Positions 1-6,841 of a stretch of 12,981 nt of DNA are shown here, in pieces (within the stretch, counting starts at the first letter, position 1; every line of letters begins with the position of its first letter). The notes beneath the pieces were generated by a model. It saw only the letters and a list, made by a program, of their open reading frames with translations. It ran no database searches and was not told where the DNA came from. A program made the position numbers and the translations under genes. The DNA comes from Saccharicrinis sp041595375 (lineage in GTDB: Bacteria; Bacteroidota; Bacteroidia; Bacteroidales; Marinilabiliaceae), in assembly GCA_041595375.1 (NCBI GenBank), contig JBFHKL010000100.1, forward strand, positions 1-12,981. The letters run 5' to 3'.

Positions 1-1528
1 CAGTAATTATGTTTGGTTTGCTAGCTACTTTATCTGGAGAGAACCATTGGGGTCCGTATTTTTTCTTGTCAATTACAAATTTTTCAGCTGCAGATAGTTC
101 TGTGATGGCACCTACTCTGTTTTTGCGAGCCCTTGAAACACCAAATATGTCCTCTTGAATTCTGTTAAAATCATAACCTGCATATACCTCGTTTAGAAAA
201 TCGTTTTGCATTTCTTCCGGAGCAAACAACCATTCATTAAGCTGCTTCATTTTTATGCGCTCGTTTCTTAGTATACCAAACTTTGTGTATTCGTTACCGT
301 TATTGTCAATGATATTATTCTTAAAGAGTATACCATCCATATTATCATGATTCACTATCGGGGAGTTATCCTTATTTGTGTTGTATATTAAATTATTAGC
401 CATTATGGAGCGGATGGGGGGAGCGGAACGTATCTCACTTTTTGGGAGTACATCTGCACTTGCTTTATTCTGGCCAACACCTATCTGCCAGGGAGATTTA
501 CAGTCGATCCATGTGTTGTAGGCAATAACAACATCAGTAACTTGTTTGTATCTGTTTAATGGTGTCATCGGAATACCATTCATGATGGCTAATGGACTTC
601 TAAACTGTTCCCCTCTTATTTTGTAAAAATAATTATTGGTTATCCAATGTCCTGTGTTTACTACTCTTATTCCACCATAGAACGGAGACTTATCACCACC
701 TATAAAAATATTTCCATTAACGGTGGCGTAGTTTCCATGTCGTAGCACCATAGAACCTTCGCACTGATAGAAAATATTATTCGCAAATGAATTATAATTT
801 GTTTTATCGGAGATGATTTCAACCTCTCCATTGCAAGCTTCAAAATAATTATCAGAAACATTTACGTAACCAGGAGTAAGTCTTGTTTTACTATCTCCAA
901 CTCGTATTGTTTCTGCCCTGGGTCCTCCTTTTCTGGGGCGAGGTCCGAAATAATTGTGCACGATCTGATGGTGCGTGTTAACGTGCTCATTGCCAGTGAA
1001 AAATATTCTTATTGTCTCGCCATCATTTGATTTACCAGTAATATAGCAATGATCCAGCTGGTTTTCTTTGCCGTAAAATTCAATCCACTTATCGTTTGTA
1101 GCTCTGTTGGGTTTGGTGAAATTTTCAACAACAGTATTTGTCACTCTACAATTATTTGCAATACTATCCCCACCTATCATATATCTTATAATGGAGCTTT
1201 TGGGCGAATAACCTTTCCTGAAGTATAAACCATCAACAATTAAATTTTGCCCTCCTAAATGTAAATATGACTGCCCCTGTATATACACCTTTCCGGGAGT
1301 CTCAGCACGAAGTATGATGGGGGATTCCTTGGTACCTTTACCAAAAAAATTAATTTCAACATCCTCCCAAATGCCATTAGCCATCACTATTTCATCCCCT
1401 GGAGAGATGTGGCTGATTGCTTTATTTAGTTCATGATAATTCTTTACATAAATAATTTCCGTATTGGACTTTCTTATGCAGGAGAAGACTAACAAGGCAG
1501 CACAGGTTAATAGTAGACTGTTTTTCAT
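1..1528 (-). CDS. PL6-family polysaccharide lyase (alginate lyase/chondroitinase B-like) lipoprotein, 3' end cut by window edge
   Basis: The minus frame is open from the ATG at 1528 to the window edge, giving about 509 residues without a stop; the C-terminus is outside. The start MKNSLLLTCA...VFSC is a type II signal peptide with lipid-bearing Cys17, so the enzyme is probably anchored in the envelope. Residues about 25-400 show the Asn-rich, short-strand pattern of a right-handed beta-helix. The PL6 active site is recognisable: ETIRVG (206-211), Glu235 and Glu237 in EVEIIS as calcium ligands, Lys242 in SDK, and Arg263 in LRHGN. Lys242 and Arg263 are 21 residues apart, as are Lys250 and Arg271 of chondroitinase B. 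Family members cleave uronate polysaccharides (alginate or chondroitin/dermatan sulfate) by beta-elimination; alginate seems likelier in a marine-type bacterium, but the substrate cannot be read from sequence. A FadR/UxuR-like palindrome lies about 53 bp upstream of the start. Confidence 0.88.
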   Translation of the reverse strand, partial: MKNSLLLTCAALLVFSCIRKSNTEIIYVKNYHELNKAISHISPGDEIVMANGIWEDVEINFFGKGTKESPIILRAETPGKVYIQGQSYLHLGGQNLIVDGLYFRKGYSPKSSIIRYMIGGDSIANNCRVTNTVVENFTKPNRATNDKWIEFYGKENQLDHCYITGKSNDGETIRIFFTGNEHVNTHHQIVHNYFGPRPRKGGPRAETIRVGDSKTRLTPGYVNVSDNYFEACNGEVEIISDKTNYNSFANNIFYQCEGSMVLRHGNYATVNGNIFIGGDKSPFYGGIRVVNTGHWITNNYFYKIRGEQFRSPLAIMNGIPMTPLNRYKQVTDVVIAYNTWIDCKSPWQIGVGQNKASADVLPKSEIRSAPPIRSIMANNLIYNTNKDNSPIVNHDNMDGILFKNNIIDNNGNEYTKFGILRNERIKMKQLNEWLFAPEEMQNDFLNEVYAGYDFNRIQEDIFGVSRARKNRVGAITELSAAEKFVIDKKKYGPQWFSPDKVASKPNIIT

Positions 1529-1580
1529 TGTAGATTTTTTGTTTAAAATTTTACTTCTAAGTACGAGAAAATAGTAATTA

Positions 1581-1596
1581 AATTGGTCAACCAGTT
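1581..1596. promoter_or_regulatory. Candidate FadR/UxuR-type (GntR family) operator upstream of the PL6 lyase
   Basis: AATTGGTCAACCAGTT is a 16-bp inverted repeat, TGGT-CA-ACCA with flanking AA/TT and one mismatched pair. FadR-subfamily regulators bind this kind of site; the E. coli UxuR/ExuR sites, which control hexuronate use, are of the form AAATTGGTATACCAATTT. The position about 53-68 bp upstream of the lyase start suits an operator. A weaker, degenerate related sequence (ATTG...CAAT) follows at 1597-1610. No regulator gene is visible in the window, so the assignment rests on site shape and on the uronate-polymer role of the downstream gene. Confidence 0.4.
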
Positions 1597-1866
1597 ATTG
1601 GTGCGACAATTGCAATATAGCTAAAGTTTTAAAAATATTAAAATTGTGTGAAAAATAATTAAAAGAAAGAGGTGGATTGTAGAAAAGTAGGCAAGTGCAA
1701 ATTTTAGAAGTAAAGCTTATTAAAGGGTAGCTTATGAAAAGGTGTCAGGCCTGGTAAAAACTAAAAATATTATTTAAGGTAAGTGTATGATGAGATTTTT
1801 TAGTTCTGAGAATGGGTTGTTGTTGATCGTTTCAGCGACAGCTTTTTTATTGTAAGTCCTATAAAT

Positions 1867-1903
1867 CCTTCCTCTTATTGTTTGTTACACAATAAGAGGA
1901 AGG
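1867..1903 (-). terminator. Perfect 15-bp hairpin after the hydrogenase operon, probable terminator
   Basis: Left arm 1867-1881 and right arm 1889-1903 are exact reverse complements (CCTTCCTCTTATTGT / ACAATAAGAGGAAGG) around a 7-nt loop. The hairpin begins 20 bp past the hydA stop codon, where an operon terminator is expected. Neither side has a clean U-tract (minus side ATTTATAGG), so it may instead stabilise the mRNA 3' end. Confidence 0.6.
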
Positions 1904-1923
1904 TGAATTGAGTATATTGTTAC

Positions 1924-3372
1924 TTATACTGGAATGTTGGAGCTTTCTAATTCTTGGATGAATTTTTTCATGGCTGCCTGGCTGGCTCTGGAGTTAGCTA
2001 CAGAACCAGGACCATTGATGCATCCGCCTTCGCAACCCATCACTTCTATAAAATTATAATCGGGAGCTTTGGCAGTAAAGGCTTTTAATAGTTTGATATT
2101 CTTCTTGGTTAATCCATCTACCAAAAACTCCTTGAATGCATAGCCGTTTGGAATAGATTGTTTAATAGCATTGGCTACACCTCCACTTAAGGCAAAACCT
2201 CTGGCTGCTGTAGAAATAGCAGGTTCCAGTTCCATGTTTGTGGTGTCGGAAAAATGTATTTCGTAGGCAGTAAAAATAGCGTTGAGTTCTTCAAATGTGA
2301 GCACATAATCTACTAATCCCGATTTTTCTGCTTCGTTACGTTTAGCCAGACATGGCCCAATAAAAACTCTTGGGGCATTAGGATATCTTTCTTTAGCTAA
2401 TTCAGCAGTGTATATCATTGGAGATTTGGTATGCGAAACGTAAGGAGCTATTTTTTTGATATGTTTTTCGCTTAACAGGGTATGTGCCGGGCAGCATGAA
2501 GATGTGAGGAAAGGGTTATTTAATTGCACACTTTCAATCCATTCAGTCGTTTCGTTTTTAGCGGTAATATCGGCACCTTCAGCAACCTCCATAATATGTG
2601 TAAATCCTATTTGTTTTAATGCGCCCAGCAGCTGTCCAGGATTTGTTTTAAACTGACCGAAGATAGCAGGTGCTACCATGGCCACCATTTCATCCTTGCC
2701 TTTTAGTTTACTGCTGAGTTGAACAATCTGCGATTTTTCCATGATTGCACCAAAGGGACAGGCTGTCATACATTTTCCACAATAAATACATTTATCCATA
2801 TCAATTACTTCAATACCATTTTCGTCTTTTTTAATGGCATTTACAGGACAGGCCTCCTCGCAAGGGACAGGTAAATAGGCGATAGCATGAAATGGACAAG
2901 CTTTTTGGCACAAGCCACAGCTAACGCATTTTTGGTGATCAATAATGGCCTTTCCATTTAAAACCCTAATCGCATCTTTAGGACAATTTACCTGACAAGC
3001 TCTAGCTTCACACCCTTGGCAAAGGTTGCTAACTGTGTAATTAACCTGTACACAAGAACTACATGCTTCGTCGATGACTGTAAGATGTTCTTTGTGCATA
3101 GCTTGGTTATTAATGGCTTTCTCGGCATATATTTTTAAAGGGGTAAGCTCGTCTTCTTCATCCTCCATGCTAAAACCCATCATGGCCATTGCTTTGTATT
3201 TAATTACAGCACGATCCTTGTGTACGCAGCAACGTATGGGAGATTTTGATTTAGGACGCATTTCCAATGGTATACGGTCAATTTTATCAAACAATTCATC
3301 ATTTTTTAATAGCTTTATAATTCGAGTTAATAATTCGCGTTTTGTTTGAATAGCATTGTTAAAATAGGTCAT
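1924..3372 (-). CDS. hydA: [FeFe]-hydrogenase, monomeric group-B-like, with multiple N-terminal [4Fe-4S] clusters
   Basis: A 482-residue protein that probably oxidises H2 or reduces protons in the cytoplasm using ferredoxin. I chose the ATG at 3372; a TTG two codons upstream is possible. The N-terminal region has the RCC motif (Cys48-49) followed by a Lys/Arg-rich stretch typical of group B enzymes, then CSSC (104-107) and cysteine sets at 118/121/126/130, 149/152/155/159, 171/175 and 195/198/201/205, implying three or more [4Fe-4S] clusters. The H-cluster loops are L1 TSSCCPAH (Cys293, Cys294), L2 GPCLAKRNE (Cys341, Lys344, Glu347) and L3 EVMGCEGGC (Met445, Cys447, Cys451). All four cubane ligands and the proton-relay Cys293 are present, so catalysis is expected. 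Compared with Clostridium CpI, the L2 Met353 is Gly339 and the L1 aromatic is His. It is the last gene of the HydS operon, 53 bp after the phosphatase. Maturases HydE/F/G are not in the window. Confidence 0.9.
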   Translation of the reverse strand: MTYFNNAIQTKRELLTRIIKLLKNDELFDKIDRIPLEMRPKSKSPIRCCVHKDRAVIKYKAMAMMGFSMEDEEDELTPLKIYAEKAINNQAMHKEHLTVIDEACSSCVQVNYTVSNLCQGCEARACQVNCPKDAIRVLNGKAIIDHQKCVSCGLCQKACPFHAIAYLPVPCEEACPVNAIKKDENGIEVIDMDKCIYCGKCMTACPFGAIMEKSQIVQLSSKLKGKDEMVAMVAPAIFGQFKTNPGQLLGALKQIGFTHIMEVAEGADITAKNETTEWIESVQLNNPFLTSSCCPAHTLLSEKHIKKIAPYVSHTKSPMIYTAELAKERYPNAPRVFIGPCLAKRNEAEKSGLVDYVLTFEELNAIFTAYEIHFSDTTNMELEPAISTAARGFALSGGVANAIKQSIPNGYAFKEFLVDGLTKKNIKLLKAFTAKAPDYNFIEVMGCEGGCINGPGSVANSRASQAAMKKFIQELESSNIPV

Positions 3373-3425
3373 AATCAATTTTTTGTTGTATGTGTTTTTA
3401 TAGTTTTTGTCTTATTCCTGATTCC

Positions 3426-4610
3426 TTATATAAAGGTTGTGATGGTTTTTTTTAGGTATTTATTTTCCAGTGTTTCGGTAATTCGCTTTATGACATTCCT
3501 TCTAATTTCAAGTTCAACGGGCAGGTTTGGGTCTTGATGTGCATTGTTTATTCTGGTCCCGGATATAAAGTTTATCTCATCGTTTTCAAGCATCATACGG
3601 GTGATTTTTTCGGAAGGTGATAGATTTGTCCTTTTTTCACTGTTATAGTTTATTAATTCTTCCGATACTTTTGCCAGGGTAATTATACCTTCTGTTACCA
3701 AGTCAACACCTTTCATGATAGCTGTTGGCGGTAGGCCAGGCTGGTAGTTTTCCAGATCTATTTCTACATCGGTATTTAATTCCCGAGCTATAATTTTTGC
3801 TGTTGTTCCTCCGCATATTATTGTTTTTCCATTAAACTCATGAATACTTCTGGCCAGATGATAATCATTTTCTTTATGAAAAGGTGGGCCGGTAATAATT
3901 AATAATTTACGGGGGCGTCGATAATATAATACGCAACATGAGGCATCGTCTTTTAATCTTCCTTTGTCAATGGTTTTGGCTTTGTTGATAATGTTGTTAG
4001 TCAAATCACGCGCAGAAATATCAGGTTGATTAAATACTTGCTCTTTAATAAAAGATTCAAGACCTTCTTTTTGCCAGCCAAAGTGCATTTCGTTGGTGCC
4101 CATGCCGCATTGAGTTACTCCGTCACTTACCAAAATAATTCGGTCTCCCTTTTCAAGCTTAAAATGATACTGATAAAATGTATTACTTGTTGCGTTCAGA
4201 TGTGCTAAAGTTTTTTGTTTTTTAGGAAGATTGATAAAGTTTCCATCCCTAAGCAAAAGAGCAGAAGGGTTGTCGTATTCAATGATTTTTACTTCTCCTC
4301 GGTAATTGATATCTACAATGGAAAAAGTAGCATAGCTGATCTTGCGTCTGCTGTCAACAGGTAGTGTGTTGGTAATAAATTCTGCAGTACGTTCAATGGG
4401 CTCGCCGTTTATGGTAAACTGAAGGGCCATTGTGCTGGTCATAGTTGCTGATACGTTGGCTTGAATACCACTTCCCAAGCCATCGGACATAACAGTCACC
4501 ATGCGGTTCTCTTCCTTAATCTTGCTTAGAAGAACTGTATCCCCGCAAACAGGTTGTCCTGCTTTGGCTTCGCATATGTTTTCTGCTTCTATGACAAATT
4601 GACTATTCAT
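3426..4610 (-). CDS. SpoIIE/PP2C-type serine/threonine phosphatase with unassigned C-terminal domain, HydS partner
   Basis: A 394-residue cytoplasmic protein. Residues about 15-230 are a SpoIIE-like PP2C domain, with likely metal-binding aspartates in CGDTV (Asp24), SDGLGSG (Asp43), VSDGV (Asp163) and KDDAS (Asp221/222); all are present, so activity is expected. The family dephosphorylates serine or threonine on partner proteins such as anti-sigma-factor antagonists. Residues about 234-394 form a second region I do not recognise, with LLIITGPP (236-243) and IICGGTTAKIIAREL (264-278), and a helical, charged end. The ATG overlaps the HydS stop codon by 4 bp (ATGA, 4607-4610), indicating translational coupling and roughly matched amounts. 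PP2C genes next to PAS-bearing sensory hydrogenases are a known arrangement, so it is probably the output of the HydS sensor. No substrate or opposing kinase is seen in the window. Confidence 0.87.
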   Translation of the reverse strand: MNSQFVIEAENICEAKAGQPVCGDTVLLSKIKEENRMVTVMSDGLGSGIQANVSATMTSTMALQFTINGEPIERTAEFITNTLPVDSRRKISYATFSIVDINYRGEVKIIEYDNPSALLLRDGNFINLPKKQKTLAHLNATSNTFYQYHFKLEKGDRIILVSDGVTQCGMGTNEMHFGWQKEGLESFIKEQVFNQPDISARDLTNNIINKAKTIDKGRLKDDASCCVLYYRRPRKLLIITGPPFHKENDYHLARSIHEFNGKTIICGGTTAKIIARELNTDVEIDLENYQPGLPPTAIMKGVDLVTEGIITLAKVSEELINYNSEKRTNLSPSEKITRMMLENDEINFISGTRINNAHQDPNLPVELEIRRNVIKRITETLENKYLKKTITTFI

Positions 4611-6343
4611 TCACTAATGATTTTTTCATTGCTTTTCTTTGTAAAATCACTTAAAATAGAGTTTAATAACGAGTTGGTGTAGGAAGCGTTTTCACCCAGA
4701 AGAGCTGCAATCTTTTGAACAGTTTCCATATTTTTCTTGATTACATCACGCGTTCTATTTTCAATAATATCGGCCTTAAATTCCTTGCTCTCAAAATCTT
4801 GAATAATTCCGGCTATAAGTTTGAACTTCTGAATATTAAAAATGGATAATTGAAAGTTTTTTCCATTTTGCGTAATGTGTATTTGATTGTATTCTTTACC
4901 TGTATGAATGGCCGTTTTAAAATGTTCGGTAAAATAGCCTAAATCTTCAATATCCATCTCTTTGCTATTGAAGATGGGAGTGTGATCTTCAGAATTATTA
5001 TAGCCCAACATTCGGGTAAAGCTTTCGTTTATCTCGGTAATTTTTAGTTGGCTATTCACTAGTATTACCCCAGAAGGGATCTTTTTTAATAGTATAGAAG
5101 TCTGATTGTGAGCTATCTTACGTAAGTGCGAGACGCACATGTTTGATTCGGCCATTCCGTTTAATGTGGCTACCGCAAATTCACGACAGGTGTTGTACCC
5201 GCAGCTTCCACAGTTGAGTTCGTCTTCCGATCTTGTTTTTCCAATATTATTCAGTGCTTCTTGTATGGCAGCAGGGGAATAATGAGGTAGTTTTATGGGT
5301 TTTGAACCAAAATAATCACATTCGATATTCAAATGAACCGGAAGCTCCTGTTGTTTTGTAGGTTTTATAGGCTTACTAAACAGGATGTCGATTTTGTTTT
5401 TTACCGGATTGTTCTCAGAATGACAGCCCGGACCATTTACACATCCTCCTTCGCAGAGTAAAAGCTCAAGAAAGACTGGTGCGTCGTGTTCAATGGTATC
5501 TAATCCATCTAATACTTTTTTTATCTGGTCAATCCCTGAAAAATGAAGTTTTAGTACATGACTCGTGGAGTTAGGAGTAAAGGAGTTTATCATTCCTCCT
5601 TCAATGGCGTAAAGTTTTCCATTATTAGCCTCAAATGGGTAAAACTGTTGATGGTTTTTGTTTTCAGATTTTTGTTTGTCCTGGTTGCAGGGTTCGTCCA
5701 TCCAATCTTTAAGCTCTTTAAAAGTAATGGCAGTATCAACTAATCCCGGCCATTTGTCTGCTTCCGCTTTTTTGGCAACACAGGGGCCAATAAAAATGGT
5801 TTTATACTCTTTATTAACTAACTTTTTTAAACTCTTGGCATGAGCCAGCATAGGAGATAAAAAAGGAATGATATTTACTACATATTTGGGGTAGTATTTT
5901 TTTATCAGTTCAACAACTCCGGGGCAAGCCGAAGAGATGTATATGCCTTTGTTGCGTGCTTCTAAAAACTGCTGGGTATGCGCAGTTACAATTTGAGCTC
6001 CTAGCGCAGTTTCTGAAACGTAATTAAAACCTAAATTATAAAGTCGTTGAATAAACTCCTGATCGTTTAGGTGATGAAAATCAGCTCTGAACGATGGAGC
6101 AATAGAGGCTATGGTGGGTACTCCTGATTTTATCAGATGTTTGACCCTTGTTACTCCATCGCGTATGTGTTTGGCGCCAGCCGGACAAATAGAAACACAT
6201 TTTCCACAATAAATACATAGTTCATCAATAATAGATGATTTATGCTCTGTTATTTTTATGGCTTTCGATGGACAGTTACGTACACATTTATAACAGTCCA
6301 TGCAGTCGTTTTCAACAGTATAGATGGGTTTTTGATTGATCAT
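4607..6343 (-). CDS. hydS: HydS-type sensory [FeFe]-hydrogenase with C-terminal PAS domain (group C-like)
   Basis: A 578-residue protein with the HydS order of domains: two [4Fe-4S] motifs (Cys14/17/20/24 and Cys43/46/49/53), an H-cluster domain (about 75-325), an extra four-cysteine Fe-S motif (Cys378/381/386/403), a PAS domain (about 410-515) and a helical tail (520-578) that could dimerise or contact a partner. H-cluster loops: L1 SSACP (Ala139, Cys140), L2 GPCVAKKAE (Cys188), L3 ELLLCEGGC (Cys297, Cys301). The four cubane ligands remain, but the proton-relay cysteine (Cys299 of CpI) is Ala139, a change known in T. maritima HydS; Met353 and Met497 of CpI are Gly186 and Leu295. A cofactor-binding, slow-turnover sensor of H2 or redox state is therefore more likely than a bulk enzyme. 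It starts 2 bp after the ferredoxin gene and overlaps the phosphatase by 4 bp. The ATG at 6343 is clear. What the PAS domain senses or binds is unknown. Confidence 0.9.
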   Translation of the reverse strand: MINQKPIYTVENDCMDCYKCVRNCPSKAIKITEHKSSIIDELCIYCGKCVSICPAGAKHIRDGVTRVKHLIKSGVPTIASIAPSFRADFHHLNDQEFIQRLYNLGFNYVSETALGAQIVTAHTQQFLEARNKGIYISSACPGVVELIKKYYPKYVVNIIPFLSPMLAHAKSLKKLVNKEYKTIFIGPCVAKKAEADKWPGLVDTAITFKELKDWMDEPCNQDKQKSENKNHQQFYPFEANNGKLYAIEGGMINSFTPNSTSHVLKLHFSGIDQIKKVLDGLDTIEHDAPVFLELLLCEGGCVNGPGCHSENNPVKNKIDILFSKPIKPTKQQELPVHLNIECDYFGSKPIKLPHYSPAAIQEALNNIGKTRSEDELNCGSCGYNTCREFAVATLNGMAESNMCVSHLRKIAHNQTSILLKKIPSGVILVNSQLKITEINESFTRMLGYNNSEDHTPIFNSKEMDIEDLGYFTEHFKTAIHTGKEYNQIHITQNGKNFQLSIFNIQKFKLIAGIIQDFESKEFKADIIENRTRDVIKKNMETVQKIAALLGENASYTNSLLNSILSDFTKKSNEKIISE

Positions 6344-6345
6344 GC

Positions 6346-6600
6346 TTAGCCCAACTTTTCTTTTAATAGCTTTTCAACCTGAGAAGGTTGTACTTCTTCG
6401 AATATTTCATTGTCAATCTTAATGATCGGACCTCTGTTACAATTCTCGTTGCATAAATGACCTCTGAAATCTAAAGAGGCAGATATGTTTTTTGTTTCTA
6501 CATATTGTTGTATAATCTTAAGGCTCTCCGCATTGCCCCGCGTGTAACAAGAGCTTCCCAAACAAATCCTGATATTATGCTTGTTGATTTTTGTTTCCAT
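6346..6600 (-). CDS. NuoE-like thioredoxin-fold [2Fe-2S] ferredoxin, first gene of the HydS operon
   Basis: An 84-residue protein matching the small C-terminal [2Fe-2S] part of NuoE/HydC-like subunits. Four cysteines in two pairs, CLGSSC (13, 18) and CNENC (50, 54), are the expected ligands, and CNRGP after the last pair fits the family. It probably shuttles electrons to or from HydS or HydA in the cytoplasm. I chose the ATG at 6600. An in-frame TTG at 6624 would add eight residues, but it lies inside the predicted -12 promoter element and directly follows an in-frame TAG. No Shine-Dalgarno sequence is seen, as is usual for Bacteroidota. The stop is 2 bp before the HydS start. Small [2Fe-2S] proteins of this type also accompany HydS in other bacteria. 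Confidence 0.85.
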   Translation of the reverse strand: METKINKHNIRICLGSSCYTRGNAESLKIIQQYVETKNISASLDFRGHLCNENCNRGPIIKIDNEIFEEVQPSQVEKLLKEKLG

Positions 6601-6622
6601 GGCCGTAGTTTTTTCTTTAAAC

Positions 6623-6638
6623 AACTAATTTTGTGCCA
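6623..6638 (-). promoter_or_regulatory. Candidate sigma-54 (-24/-12) promoter of the HydS operon
   Basis: The minus strand reads TGGCAC-AAAAT-TAGTT, against the sigma-54 consensus TGGCAC-N5-TTGCA. The -24 half is perfect and the GG-to-G spacing is right; the -12 half has GT instead of GC. Transcription would begin near 6612, about 12 nt before the ATG at 6600. A sigma-54 activator gene lies immediately upstream and a triple palindrome sits 65-135 bp behind the promoter, which strengthens the call. Confidence 0.62.
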
Positions 6639-6700
6639 TATGTTTTAATGTGCTGGTATGTAGTTGTATAGGAAAATAAAGAAAGATGATAAATTGCCGA

Positions 6701-6770
6701 GTGTTCTGAAATTGAACACGATTTGACTAATTTAACCGTTCTAAAATAGAACAGTGTTCTAAAATAGGAC
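6701..6770. promoter_or_regulatory. Three-copy palindromic enhancer (probable activator binding sites)
   Basis: Three 15-bp inverted repeats share the form GTTCTAAAATAGAAC: 6703-6717 (GTTCTGAAATTGAAC, with arms extended to GTGTTC/GAACAC at 6701-6719), 6738-6752 (perfect) and 6756-6770 (GTTCTAAAATAGGAC). Starts are 35 and 18 bp apart. The three centres are about 73, 108 and 126 bp upstream of the candidate -24 GG, a usual distance for a sigma-54 activator. Copies two and three also form a continuous AGAACAGTGTTCT palindrome across their junction (6748-6760). Binding by the upstream activator is inferred from position; the motif matches no site I recognise, and it is not a Rex site. Confidence 0.68.
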
Positions 6771-6841
6771 ATTTTGTATTTCCTTAAACTTACCGTATTC
6801 TTTGGTTAAAGGAGGTCTTTAAAGTAATTATAGCCACTATT

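Larger units (their letters stand above)
1529..1923. other. Non-coding gap between the PL6 lyase start and the end of the hydrogenase operon
   Basis: This stretch of about 395 bp is AT-rich. It contains the 5' region of the lyase gene (with the palindrome at 1581-1596) and, at its right end, the hairpin at 1867-1903. A plus-strand mini-ORF of 22 codons (1787-1855, ATGATG start, hydrophobic C-terminal half) is present but unsupported. I see no RNA gene or insertion sequence, and no convincing Bacteroidota promoter for the lyase. Confidence 0.6.

Noticed and set aside
3074..3349. Plus-strand open frame opposite the HydA N-terminus, and similar frames at 2456-2656, 3346-3537, 4026-4208, 5558-5843, 6861-7055 and 7887-8090
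   Set aside because: All lie antisense to well-supported genes with family motifs; their translations are low-complexity or lack any recognisable motif.
6601..6624. TTG start at 6624 for the [2Fe-2S] protein
   Set aside because: It lies within the predicted -12 promoter element and directly follows an in-frame TAG; the ATG at 6600 fits the promoter and family length.
6701..6770. Rex (NADH-sensing repressor) operators
   Set aside because: The palindromes lack the TTGTGA...TCACAA arms of Rex sites; GTTCT...AGAAC is a different motif.
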